From positions 1-62,179 of the forward strand of contig NZ_JAKGBU010000023.1 of the NCBI RefSeq assembly GCF_021555155.1: 62,179 nt of DNA, in the 5' to 3' direction. The notes under the pieces were generated by a model. That model saw only the letters and a program-made list of their open reading frames with translations, was not told the origin of the DNA and made no database searches. This document shows positions 54,587-62,179 of the stretch, piece by piece (position 1 is the first letter of the stretch; each line of letters starts with the position of its first letter). The translations under genes were made by a program, and so were the position numbers. The stretch comes from Rhizobium alarense (GTDB taxonomy: Bacteria > Pseudomonadota > Alphaproteobacteria > Rhizobiales > Rhizobiaceae).

Positions 54587-54851
54587 TCCCGAGGAGTGGT
54601 GTAGCTTCAACGTTCGCTGCGCTTTCCGGCTTGGGCCGGGAACGGATCAGCTTGCCGCAGCGGGCAGGCTACCGGCGGTGCCGGGCGGCTGAGTGCCCTG
54701 TTGCGCCAACATTCCGGACGCAGAAACCGGCGAGCTTCTGTGCTGCCGAACGTGGCTTCTGTGTTCCGGCGTGCAAATTTGCCCCCTTAGCCGGGTATTC
54801 GCCGGTGAAGACTATGTACGCCGCTAAGTGGTCAGGCAGCTCTCCCGATCC
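54587..54851. other. Region between intron 5' side and lysR without a recognised gene
   Basis: 265 bp. It is unlike a promoter or a gene I know. Parts of it (around 54690..54800) have the look of IS-end debris seen in rhizobial genomes, but I cannot name the element. It contains the natural 3' flank of the lysR gene and the intron's 5' exon side. If the intron starts further upstream, part of it would belong to the intron. Confidence 0.35.
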
Positions 54852-55757
54852 CTATCGGTCATGTAGATTTGACCAGAAACGCTCAACCGCCGCCGACCCG
54901 GTGCCCTGTTTTCGAATTGCGAGAACATTCAGATCCACGCGCAGAGCTCCCTCGCCGATGACACAGAGTTGGGCCTGCTCGATCTCCTGTCGAGCCGCGC
55001 TTTCCGGCAGCCAGCCGACGCCCTTTCCGGCAAGAACCATGCGCTTGACCGCCTCTGACATGGAGTTTTCATAGACCGTTCGAAAGGTCAGCTTCGTCTT
55101 CTGCATCTCATGCATCAGGTGGGCCTGGATTTTGCCGAGAAAACAATCGGAGGAATAGGCCACCAACGGAATGTCGTTGCTCTTGTTCCATGTTGCCGGA
55201 TCAATGGCTGGCTGGCCGTTCTCATTCGTCGTACTCACGAGGTAGAATGGATCGACGCGGATCCTCTTCGACCAGAACTGCTCGGTTTGCAGCACCGGCG
55301 GTCCAAGCTCGTGGGCGTAGCAAAAGGCGATGTCGCACCTGCCGAGCGCCAGCGACTCCACGCAATCGTAGAAGTCCGTCGCATGCATCCGCGTCACGAA
55401 AGGTCCGGCGCTCTTCTCGATCCCGATCAACAGATCCGGGAAGAGGCTGAGAGCGATCGTGTGCAACGCGCTGAATGTGACCATCTCGACGCCGGCACGT
55501 GCCTGCTGGCGGCACTCGTCGCGAACGCGGTAGATCTCACGCATCAGCGCGCGGCTTGATTCCAGGAAGATCTCGCCGGCGCTCGTCAGTTTGACGGGGT
55601 AGGAACTGCGGTCGATCAGTTCCGTACCCATCCAGTTTTCGAGCGCGCGTATCCTGCGGCTAAAAGCAGGCTGGGTGACATGGCGCGCGGCGGCGGCCGT
55701 CGAGAAGTTACGAACGGCGGCCAGTTCCATGAAATCTTCAAGCCAGTTGAGCTCCAT
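54852..55757 (-). CDS. LysR-type regulator of the D-amino acid operon
   Basis: 301 residues from ATG 55757 (MELNWLEDFMELAAV); the frame opens 21 codons earlier but in the intergenic region with the palindrome. The helix-turn-helix (about 1-60) contains NFSTAAAARHVTQPAFSRRIRAL. An effector domain follows. It is divergent from the ABC importer/DgcN/DgcA operon, 146 bp apart, and very likely controls it. An ATGCAA/TTGCAT palindrome sits just upstream. Confidence 0.88.
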   Translation of the reverse strand: MELNWLEDFMELAAVRNFSTAAAARHVTQPAFSRRIRALENWMGTELIDRSSYPVKLTSAGEIFLESSRALMREIYRVRDECRQQARAGVEMVTFSALHTIALSLFPDLLIGIEKSAGPFVTRMHATDFYDCVESLALGRCDIAFCYAHELGPPVLQTEQFWSKRIRVDPFYLVSTTNENGQPAIDPATWNKSNDIPLVAYSSDCFLGKIQAHLMHEMQKTKLTFRTVYENSMSEAVKRMVLAGKGVGWLPESAARQEIEQAQLCVIGEGALRVDLNVLAIRKQGTGSAAVERFWSNLHDR

Positions 55758-55767
55758 CGCAAACCCT

Positions 55768-55782
55768 ATGCAATTTTTGCAT
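55768..55782. promoter_or_regulatory. Perfect palindrome ATGCAATTTTTGCAT, probable LysR operator
   Basis: ATGCAA and TTGCAT (55768..55773 and 55777..55782) flank three T residues, 11 bp upstream of the lysR start and about 120 bp upstream of the importer operon. A LysR recognition site controlling both directions is likely. Confidence 0.6.
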
Positions 55783-55903
55783 AACCTATCAACAAACGGC
55801 ATTTGCCACAACGCCCCCACGATGCCAGCTTGGTCTCCAAGGACGGGGATACATCGTCCGCAAGATTATTTTCCAGACAAAACAAGAGGGTGAACGAAGC
55901 ACT

Positions 55904-56752
55904 ATGAAAACGATTGTGAACATGTTGAGCACTGCGGCGGTGATCTGCTCCACCACACTTGGCAGCCTTGCGCCCGCCTATGCCGCTTCCTGCACGAACG
56001 AAACCTGGAGCAAGATCAAGGAACGCGGCAAAATCGTCGTCGGCATCAAATCCGACGCCAAGCCCTGGGGCTTTATCGACACCGATGGCAAGCTTGTCGG
56101 CATGGAAGCCGATATGGCCAGGGAAGTGGCCGATACGATCGGCGTCGACCTCGAGCTTGTCGGCGTCCAGTCCTCCAACCGCATGCAGTTTCTCGAGCAG
56201 GGCAAGATCGACCTGATGATCGCAACCATGTCCGACCGGCCTGACCGTCGCGCGATCATCGGTGTCGTCCTGCCGAACTATTACACGTCCGGCACAAACA
56301 TCATGGCGCCGAAGGCGCTCGGCATCAAGGAATGGGGACAACTGAAGGACAAGCCGGTGTGCGGCAAGCAGGGTGCCTTCTACAACAAGGTCATCGAAGA
56401 GCGCCACGGTGCCAGGATTATCGCCTTCGACAACAATGCGGAAGCCAAGCAGGCGCTGCGCGACAAGAAATGCGTCGCCTGGGCTTTCGACGACTCCTCG
56501 ATCGCTGCCGACCTCGCCTCCGGCGAGTACAACGACTACGAGATGCCGCTCAAGACGGAGGACGACAACCCCTGGGCACTCGCCGTGCCGCTGGTCGAGC
56601 GCGACTGCATCTTCGGCCGCTTCATGTCCGGAATGCAATTCGACTGGCTCCAGTCCGGTCATCTGCGTGAACTGGAGAAGAAGTGGGGCATCCAGGAAAG
56701 CGCATTCCTGAAGACCCAGGAAGAACGTTTCAAGGACTGGCTCGCCGAATAA
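55904..56752 (+). CDS. Polar amino acid ABC transporter binding protein
   Basis: 282 residues. Signal peptide (about 1-28, ending AYA-ASC), then a family 3 solute-binding fold: KIKERGKIVVGIKSDAKPWG, DTDGKLVGMEADMAREVA, EQGKIDLMIATMSDRPDR. It belongs to the glutamate/aspartate group by general look. With D-glutamate-processing genes in the same operon, a D-amino acid or mixed D/L ligand is plausible. A strong hairpin (56771..56799) follows the gene. Confidence 0.9.
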   Translation: MKTIVNMLSTAAVICSTTLGSLAPAYAASCTNETWSKIKERGKIVVGIKSDAKPWGFIDTDGKLVGMEADMAREVADTIGVDLELVGVQSSNRMQFLEQGKIDLMIATMSDRPDRRAIIGVVLPNYYTSGTNIMAPKALGIKEWGQLKDKPVCGKQGAFYNKVIEERHGARIIAFDNNAEAKQALRDKKCVAWAFDDSSIAADLASGEYNDYEMPLKTEDDNPWALAVPLVERDCIFGRFMSGMQFDWLQSGHLRELEKKWGIQESAFLKTQEERFKDWLAE

Positions 56753-56770
56753 CGCTCGTCCCGATGTTCT

Positions 56771-56799
56771 GCCGCCGGCCTTTCTTCGCGGCCGGCGGC
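56771..56799 (+). other. Intercistronic GC hairpin after the binding-protein gene
   Basis: GCCGCCGGCC at 56771..56780 is exactly complementary to GGCCGGCGGC at 56790..56799 with a nine-base loop. CCCC rather than a U-run follows, so full termination is unlikely. It lies between the binding-protein and permease genes. Confidence 0.6.
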
Positions 56800-56828
56800 C
56801 CCTTCATGAAATTTCGGACAGGGGCATC

Positions 56829-57593
56829 ATGGTCGAAATCATGCAGACTTTCTTCCGGGAACTGGCGCAGACCCATCCGGCGTGGAATTTCATCTTCTTC
56901 TACGAGCCGCTGCAATGGGCGCGCGTCCTCAGCGGATTGTGGGTGACGATCGAACTTTCGCTCGTCTGTATCGTGCTGAGCCTCGTCATCGGCATAGCGG
57001 GCGCGTGGGCACAGGGCTCGCGTTTGTCCGTGGTGCGCTGGCTGACGCAGGGCTATATCCAGCTCTTCCGCGACACGCCGCCGCTGATCCAGCTTCTGTT
57101 CTTCTATTTCGCCCTTGGGCAATTCACGCCGACGATCACGGGCGCGGACGGATGGACCGAACAGCCGATCATCTCCAATGTCGGATGGGCGATCGTTTCG
57201 CTCTCCTTCTTCGCCGGCGCCTTCAATGTTGAAATCTTCCGTGCCGGTATCGAGGCGATCCCGCAGACGACGAAGGAGGCCTGCGAAGCGCTGGGCATGA
57301 ACAGGCTGCAGACCTATGCCTATGTCGTCCTGCCGCTCGCCCTTCGCGTCAGTCTGCCGGCGCTCAACAACAACCTCGTCAATCTGGTCAAGACGACGAC
57401 GCAGGCAATCGCGATCGCCGTTCCGGAGCTGCTCTATCAGATGGTGTCCATCTGGAACGACTATGCCTCGGCTCAGAACGCCGCGATGACGGTGCTGTTC
57501 GTGGTCTATATCCTGCTCGTCGGCATTCTGGCATTCGGCATGAACCGCTGGGAGCGTGCCCTGTATATTCCGGGTTTCGGAGGTGGACAGTGA
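56829..57593 (+). CDS. Polar amino acid ABC transporter permease 1
   Basis: 254 residues, about five membrane helices, with the HisM/GltJ-type pattern LFRDTPPLIQLLFFYF and EAA loop EACEALGMNRLQTYAYVVLP. It forms part of the importer with the next permease; the two overlap at the stop/start (GTGATG). Confidence 0.9.
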   Translation: MVEIMQTFFRELAQTHPAWNFIFFYEPLQWARVLSGLWVTIELSLVCIVLSLVIGIAGAWAQGSRLSVVRWLTQGYIQLFRDTPPLIQLLFFYFALGQFTPTITGADGWTEQPIISNVGWAIVSLSFFAGAFNVEIFRAGIEAIPQTTKEACEALGMNRLQTYAYVVLPLALRVSLPALNNNLVNLVKTTTQAIAIAVPELLYQMVSIWNDYASAQNAAMTVLFVVYILLVGILAFGMNRWERALYIPGFGGGQ

Positions 57594-58477
57594 TGCAACC
57601 TCGTTCGAAGCGCGCAATCTCTCGCGTCGCAACCGATCTGCCCGTGCTTCTGCCGCCAAAGCTGTTGCCTGAGGATAGTTTGGGCTTTTCCCACTGGCTG
57701 GCATCGATGCCCGCCTGGACGCTGCCCGCGATGATCGCCACCGTCGTGTTGTGGCCCGCTCATGCGCTGGCGCAGTCGGCCTACAGCACCGAACATGTGT
57801 TCTCGATCTTAATGAAATGGCTGCCGCTTCTCATCACCAAGGGCTTCGTTCTCAACATCGTCATCAGCTTCCTGACGATGGTCATCGGAACGATCGCCGG
57901 CGTGTTTCTCGGCCTCGGCCGCGTCTCGCACAACGGCATCGTCCGCCGATTGTCATGGCTGATCGTCCAGCTCTTCCGCAACTCTCCATGGCTCGTTCTG
58001 CTCTTCATCGTCATGCTGACGCTGCCTTTCGAGGTCCGTATCGCAGGAACGATCATACCGGTTCCCGATTGGATGAAGGCGGTTTTCGGTCTGAGCCTGC
58101 CGGTGATGGCGAATATCGCCGAGATCGTTCGCGGCGCCATTCGCTCCGTCCCGAGCGGCCAGTGGGAAGCGGCCGAGTCCCTGGCGTTCAGCCGCACGCA
58201 AACCCTGTGGCAGATCATTCTTCCGCAGTGCGTGAAGCGGATGATCCCTCCGTGGATGAACTGGTATGCGATCATGACCATGGCGACACCTCTGGTCTCG
58301 CTCCTGGGGGTCACCGAACTGGTCACGCTGTCGCGGCAGGCAATGGAGGCCGAAAGCAACCATCCCTCGCTGCTGGTGCCCTTCTACGGCTTCGCCCTGA
58401 TCATCTTCTTTGCCTACTGCTATCCCATCGCACGTCTGACGCTGTCGCTTGAAAAGCGGTTCGCAGTGAAACTCTGA
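57593..58477 (+). CDS. Polar amino acid ABC transporter permease 2
   Basis: 294 residues. Unlike its partner it has an N-terminal extension of about 70 residues with a hydrophobic segment (WTLPAMIATVVLWPAHALA), then the permease core with LFRNSPWLVLLFI and EAAESLAFSRTQTLWQIILPQ. The ATG at 57593 has GGAGGT at eight bases; a GTG one codon earlier is also possible. The ATPase follows 13 bp downstream. Confidence 0.88.
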   Translation: MQPRSKRAISRVATDLPVLLPPKLLPEDSLGFSHWLASMPAWTLPAMIATVVLWPAHALAQSAYSTEHVFSILMKWLPLLITKGFVLNIVISFLTMVIGTIAGVFLGLGRVSHNGIVRRLSWLIVQLFRNSPWLVLLFIVMLTLPFEVRIAGTIIPVPDWMKAVFGLSLPVMANIAEIVRGAIRSVPSGQWEAAESLAFSRTQTLWQIILPQCVKRMIPPWMNWYAIMTMATPLVSLLGVTELVTLSRQAMEAESNHPSLLVPFYGFALIIFFAYCYPIARLTLSLEKRFAVKL

Positions 58478-58490
58478 CAAAGGAACTGCC

Positions 58491-59249
58491 ATGAGCGACA
58501 ACATCCCATGGAACGTCGACCAGCCGATCGTGTCGATCAAGGACGTGCGCAAGGCCTATGGCGATTTCGAGGTTCTGAAGGGAATCTCCCTCGACATCAT
58601 GAAGGGCGACGTCATCTGCATCATCGGTCCGTCCGGATCGGGCAAATCGACCCTCATCCGCTGCATCAATGCGCTCGCGGATATTCAGGGCGGATCGATC
58701 AGGGTCGAAGGGCAGGAAGTCCACGATCCCAAGCTGGACAAGCTGGCGCTGCGCCGGAAAGTCGGCATGGTCTTCCAGCAATACAATCTCTTCCCGCACA
58801 AGACGGCTCTCCAGAACGTGATGATGGCACCCGTCAAGGTGCTTGGGCAGCCGAAGCAGGAGGTGGAGGTTCGCGCCCGCGCGCTCCTCAAGAAAGTGCG
58901 CCTGGAAGGAAAGGAAAATGCCTATCCGGGCGAGTTGTCCGGTGGCCAGCAGCAGCGCGTCGCGATCGCCCGGTCGCTGGCCATGCAACCTGACGTCATG
59001 CTGTTCGACGAGGTCACGGCCGCGCTCGATCCGGAAACCGTCAAGGAAGTTCTCGTTACCATCAAGGAACTGGCGGCAGAGGGCATGACCTGTATCCTCG
59101 TCACCCACGAGATGGGCTTCGCCCGCGAAGTCGCCGACCACATCTATTTCACCGATCGCGGCGTGATCGTCGAACACGGTCCTCCTGCATCCTTCTTCGA
59201 CAATGCCAGGGATCCGAGAACGAAGGCATTCCTCGGACAGATTCTTTGA
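58491..59249 (+). CDS. Polar amino acid ABC transporter ATPase
   Basis: 252 residues, GlnQ/HisP-like: Walker A GPSGSGKST, LSGGQQQR signature, Walker B VMLFDEVTAALDPE and LVTHEMGFA. It energises the importer of the D-amino acid operon. The dgcN gene begins 13 bp after the stop. Confidence 0.92.
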   Translation: MSDNIPWNVDQPIVSIKDVRKAYGDFEVLKGISLDIMKGDVICIIGPSGSGKSTLIRCINALADIQGGSIRVEGQEVHDPKLDKLALRRKVGMVFQQYNLFPHKTALQNVMMAPVKVLGQPKQEVEVRARALLKKVRLEGKENAYPGELSGGQQQRVAIARSLAMQPDVMLFDEVTAALDPETVKEVLVTIKELAAEGMTCILVTHEMGFAREVADHIYFTDRGVIVEHGPPASFFDNARDPRTKAFLGQIL

Positions 59250-59262
59250 GGCGCGAACGACA

Positions 59263-60264
59263 ATGATCGAAACACCCTATCTGCTTTTCCTGGGCGATGC
59301 GCCCGATGGGCTGGCCGCCAAGGTCGCGCAGGGGATCAAGGACTGGCGGCCGGAGCTGGCGACGGGGCAATTACGCCTTCCTGGCTGCAAGGCCGATCTT
59401 GGCCTGCCGGACCTGACGATCGGCCAGGCGGTCGACATGGGCGTGAAGACGCTCGTCATCGGCGTTGCCAATCGCGGCGGTATCATCTCGCCGGCTTGGA
59501 AATCAGTGCTTCTGCAGGCGCTCGATGCCGGGCTCGATCTCGCTTCCGGCCTGCACAATCTGTTGCGCGACGAAGCCGATCTGACTGCAAAGGCCAAGGC
59601 GCTCGGCCGGACGCTGCACGATGTCCGCGTGCCGGCGGTTGCCTACCCGATCGCCAATGGCAGAAAACGGACTGGCAAGCGAATACTGGCCGTCGGCACC
59701 GATTGCTCGGTCGGCAAGATGTACACGGCGCTGTGCATGGAAAAGGCGATGCGCGCGCAGGGACGCAAGGCGACTTTCCGCGCCACCGGCCAGACGGGTA
59801 TCCTGATCACCGGCGACGGCGTGCCGCTCGACGCGGTGATCGCCGATTTCATGGCCGGATCAATCGAATTTCTGGCGCCGGACAACGATCCGGATCACTG
59901 GGATCTTATCGAAGGCCAGGGAAGCCTGTTTCATGCCTCCTATTCCGGCGTGACCCTTGCTCTCATTCATGGCGGTCAGCCGGACGCATTGGTGCTCTGC
60001 CATGAGCCGAACCGGCCGCACATGCGCGGTCTTGCCGGTTATCAGCTGCCGAGCCTTGAGGCACTGCGCGATCTTTCGCTGACGATGGCAAGGATGGTCA
60101 ATCCAGCCTGTGAGGTGATTGGCATTTCGCTCAATACCTCCGCCATGCGTGCAGAAGATGCGCTGGCGCTTTGCGCTGAAACCGAAAGGCGGATGGGGCT
60201 GCCGACGGTCGATCCGTTCCGCCAAGGCGCCGATCGGCTCGTTGCGGCGTTGGGGGGATTATGA
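59263..60264 (+). CDS. dgcN: DUF1611 family protein, D-glutamate N-acetyltransferase DgcN type
   Basis: 333 residues. The P-loop-like motif GTDCSVGKMYTAL lies at 145-157, with RATGQTGILI and EGQGSLFHASYSGVTLALIHG further on, all marks of DUF1611. In characterised cases this family (DgcN) acetylates D-glutamate so that DgcA can epimerise it. Here it overlaps the start of a DgcA-like gene by four bases, so the same pathway is likely. The ATG at 59263 follows GAGGCGCGAACGACA. Confidence 0.85.
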   Translation: MIETPYLLFLGDAPDGLAAKVAQGIKDWRPELATGQLRLPGCKADLGLPDLTIGQAVDMGVKTLVIGVANRGGIISPAWKSVLLQALDAGLDLASGLHNLLRDEADLTAKAKALGRTLHDVRVPAVAYPIANGRKRTGKRILAVGTDCSVGKMYTALCMEKAMRAQGRKATFRATGQTGILITGDGVPLDAVIADFMAGSIEFLAPDNDPDHWDLIEGQGSLFHASYSGVTLALIHGGQPDALVLCHEPNRPHMRGLAGYQLPSLEALRDLSLTMARMVNPACEVIGISLNTSAMRAEDALALCAETERRMGLPTVDPFRQGADRLVAALGGL

Positions 60265-61247
60265 CCGGGTTGTCGCTCTGCGCCGTTGAAGAACGTTTTC
60301 CCGTCGCCGGTGCTTTCACGATTTCGCGGGGATCACGCACGGAAATCCGCGTCGTGGCGGTCGCCTTGCGGGACGGCGATGTCGCCGGCCGCGGCGAATG
60401 CGTGCCCTACGCCCGCTATGGCGAAACGGCCGAAGGGGTAATCGAGACCATTCGATCGGTCGAGGCAGATTTACGCAACGGACTGGAGCGCACCGGCCTT
60501 CAGGCGCTGTTGCCGCCCGGCGCGGCGCGCAATGCGCTCGATTGCGCCTTATGGGATCTCCAAGCAAAAAAAGCCGGCAAGCCCGTCTGGCAGCTTGCCG
60601 GCCTGCGTCCGCCAATGCCGGTGAGCACGGCCTATACGCTCTCGCTTGCCGCGCCGGAGGCAATGCGGAAGGCGGCGGCCAAGAACGCGCATCGACCACT
60701 TCTCAAGGTTAAACTCGGATCCGATGGCGACGCCGAGCGTATCGAGGCCGTGCGCGAGGGTGCGCCGCATTCCACCCTCATCGTCGATGCCAATGAGGGC
60801 TGGACGGTTGACCAATACCTGACGTTCGCTCCGCAGTTCGTCCGCCTCGGCGTTGCGATGGTGGAACAACCGCTACCTGCGGAAGCCGATCAAGCTTTGG
60901 CGGAAATCGAGCGGCTTCTCCCCGTATGCGCCGACGAGAGCTGCCATGACCGCGCATCCCTCGGAAAGCTCGTCGGCAAGTACGACGCGGTCAACATCAA
61001 GCTCGACAAAACCGGCGGGCTGACGGAAGCGCTGCTCCTCAGACAGGAAGCCGCGGCGGCCGGCTTCAGCATCATGGTCGGTTGCATGCTGGGCACATCG
61101 CTTGCCATGGCGCCCGCCTTCCTGGTGGCGCAGGACGCCCGTTACGTCGATCTCGACGGCCCGCTTCTCCTCGCCAGGGACCGGGAAACATCCATTCACT
61201 ACGACGGCTCACTGATGGAACCGCCGTCAGCATCTCTTTGGGGTTAG
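60261..61247 (+). CDS. dgcA: Enolase-superfamily racemase/epimerase, N-acetyl-D-glutamate racemase DgcA type
   Basis: 328 residues of the dipeptide-epimerase-like branch of the enolase superfamily. The acid/base lysine pair is Lys149/Lys151 (LLKVKLG) and Lys247 (NIKLDKTGG); metal ligands Asp176 (VDANEGW), Glu202 (EQPLP) and Asp225 (ADES). It inverts the alpha carbon of an acyl amino acid. With DgcN beside it, conversion of N-acetyl-D-Glu to the L form is the best reading, though L-Ala-D/L-Glu epimerisation cannot be excluded. Confidence 0.87.
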   Translation: MTGLSLCAVEERFPVAGAFTISRGSRTEIRVVAVALRDGDVAGRGECVPYARYGETAEGVIETIRSVEADLRNGLERTGLQALLPPGAARNALDCALWDLQAKKAGKPVWQLAGLRPPMPVSTAYTLSLAAPEAMRKAAAKNAHRPLLKVKLGSDGDAERIEAVREGAPHSTLIVDANEGWTVDQYLTFAPQFVRLGVAMVEQPLPAEADQALAEIERLLPVCADESCHDRASLGKLVGKYDAVNIKLDKTGGLTEALLLRQEAAAAGFSIMVGCMLGTSLAMAPAFLVAQDARYVDLDGPLLLARDRETSIHYDGSLMEPPSASLWG

Positions 61248-61251
61248 CTCA

Positions 61252-62106
61252 ATGCGTCACGTCTATGTCAATGGTGATTTTCTGCCGGAAACCGAAGCCC
61301 GTGTCTCGATTTTTGACCGCGGGTTCCTGTTTGCCGACGGTGTCTACGAGGTGACGCTGGTCCTCGACGGAAAGCTGGTCGATTTTTCCGGCCATATGGC
61401 TCGCCTGCGCCGTTCGCTCGGTGAACTGGACATGCGGTTCTCGTTGACGGAGGAAAGCCTGCTGGCCATCCATCGCGAACTGATCGAGCGGAACGAAATC
61501 GGCGAGGGCCTGGTCTATCTCCAGGTGACGCGCGGGGCGGCGGATCGCGATTTCATCTTCCCGCAGGAATCGACGCCCAATACCGTCGTGCTCTTCACGC
61601 AGAAGAAGGCGATCGTCGACAGCGCTCTCGCCGCTCGCGGTCAGCATGTCGTCACGCTGGATGATCTGCGTTGGCGGCGCTGCGACATCAAGACTGTCCA
61701 GCTTCTCTACCCATCGATGGCGAAGATGCAGGCCAAAGCCCAGGGGGCCGACGATGCATGGCTGGTCAAGGACGGCTTTATCACCGAAGGTTCCTCAAAC
61801 AATGCTTATATCGTCACCACGGACGGAACGATCGTCACACGGGACCTTTCCGCCGACATTCTGCACGGTATTACGCGCGAAGCCGTGCTGCACTGCGCCA
61901 GTGATCTTCAGCTTCGGATAGAGGAGCGGCCGTTTACGGTCGAGGAGATCGAGAACGCCGCCGAAGCCTTCTCGACATCTGCATCCGGTCTCGTGAACCC
62001 CGTCGTGAATATCAATGGCAAGCCGATCGGAGTTGGTAAACCCGGCGCGATTACGGCGCATCTGCGCCAAATCTACGTCGAGCGCAGCCGGGCTTCGGCG
62101 ATCTAG
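61252..62106 (+). CDS. dat: D-amino acid aminotransferase (class IV)
   Basis: 284 residues, fold-type IV. Seen are FDRGFLFADGVYEV at 21-34, LQVTRGAADR, PLP lysine Lys147 in CDIKTVQLLYPS, and EGSSNNAYIV at 179-188. The set is that of Dat enzymes that move the amino group of D-amino acids to 2-oxoacids. It follows dgcA by four bases and ends the operon. Its stop codon TAG (62104..62106) lies inside the CTAG at the IS junction, so the last residues may differ from the ancestral protein, although the length looks normal. Confidence 0.9.
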   Translation: MRHVYVNGDFLPETEARVSIFDRGFLFADGVYEVTLVLDGKLVDFSGHMARLRRSLGELDMRFSLTEESLLAIHRELIERNEIGEGLVYLQVTRGAADRDFIFPQESTPNTVVLFTQKKAIVDSALAARGQHVVTLDDLRWRRCDIKTVQLLYPSMAKMQAKAQGADDAWLVKDGFITEGSSNNAYIVTTDGTIVTRDLSADILHGITREAVLHCASDLQLRIEERPFTVEEIENAAEAFSTSASGLVNPVVNINGKPIGVGKPGAITAHLRQIYVERSRASAI

Positions 62107-62179
62107 GCTCAGGACCTATTAATTTCGTTTGAGATGTGATTCCCGGTTTCCGACAGGAGGCCGTGATGGATGATTTGTT
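62103..62179 (+). mobile_element. Right end: 5' terminus of an outward-facing insertion sequence (probably IS5 family)
   Basis: These 77 bases are the exact reverse complement of 1..77. The IS begins at or just after CTAG and carries an AGGAGG ribosome binding site (62155..62160) before the transposase ATG at 62166. The copy at the other end faces the opposite way, so both transposases read outward. The family label rests on memory of the transposase start M-D-D-L. Confidence 0.75.
62166..62179 (+). CDS. Transposase, first codons only (runs off the window)
   Basis: ATG at 62166 with AGGAGG five bases upstream gives M-D-D-L before the end of the window. It is identical to the minus-strand start at 1..14. 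Only the N-terminus is present. Confidence 0.5.

Overview
The window (62,179 bp) looks like an accessory or secondary-replicon segment of a high-GC alphaproteobacterium, most likely Rhizobiaceae (Rhizobium, Ensifer, Agrobacterium or Shinella type). This rests on a thiCOSGED operon under a TPP riboswitch, a PmtA-like methyltransferase, a MocE-like Rieske ferredoxin, many LysR/GntR/LacI regulators each next to a nutrient-uptake operon, and the codon bias. No lineage marker such as rRNA, tRNA or a replication gene is present, so the genus is open. Both ends carry the same 77 bp in inverted orientation. In both cases this is the 5' end of an insertion sequence whose transposase starts with M-D-D-L and reads out of the window (probably IS5 family). 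The segment is therefore either the interior between two outward-facing IS copies or a contig cut at a multicopy IS.

Layout, left half. After a lone DUF983 gene comes a shikimate module: LysR, tripartite tricarboxylate transporter (tctC-tctB-tctA), shikimate dehydrogenase and two-domain 3-dehydroshikimate dehydratase. On the minus strand follows a Hut-type module: ABC importer hutX-hutW-hutV plus a histidine-ammonia-lyase homologue that lacks the catalytic Ala-Ser-Gly triad, with divergent hutC and palindromic operators between. Next are an OmpR-type two-component system, a PmtA-like methyltransferase, and a LacI regulator with a fatty-acid-hydroxylase/Rieske pair, a convergent ThuA-like gene and an amidase. 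Then come an MhqD/MhqO-like quinone detoxification pair with divergent LysR, and a ZntA-type metal ATPase with divergent MerR.

Layout, centre. A YciI-like gene, an aminotransferase and a LysR gene lie on the minus strand. Divergent from them is a guanidino-compound module: agmatinase-family ureohydrolase, Pot-type ABC importer and C-N hydrolase. A pentapeptide-repeat protein, an NCS2 purine permease and the thiamine operon thiC-O-S-G-E-D follow, then a metallophosphatase, a TetR gene and an RND efflux pair.

Layout, right part. An HTH-cupin regulator is divergent from an omega-amino-acid aminotransferase, followed by a phosphopantetheinyl transferase. A group II intron with its reverse transcriptase/maturase has inserted just after that gene's stop codon. 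The last module is a D-amino-acid island: LysR, a four-gene polar amino acid ABC importer, DgcN, DgcA and a D-amino acid aminotransferase. The stop codon of the last gene sits on the IS junction.

The window is essentially a chain of self-contained import-and-catabolism cassettes. In four transporter operons the gene for the binding protein is separated from the next gene by a strong GC-rich hairpin, probably to keep binding-protein mRNA in excess. The most unusual protein is the ammonia-lyase homologue without an MIO triad. The best-connected pathway is the D-glutamate (DgcN-DgcA) operon.
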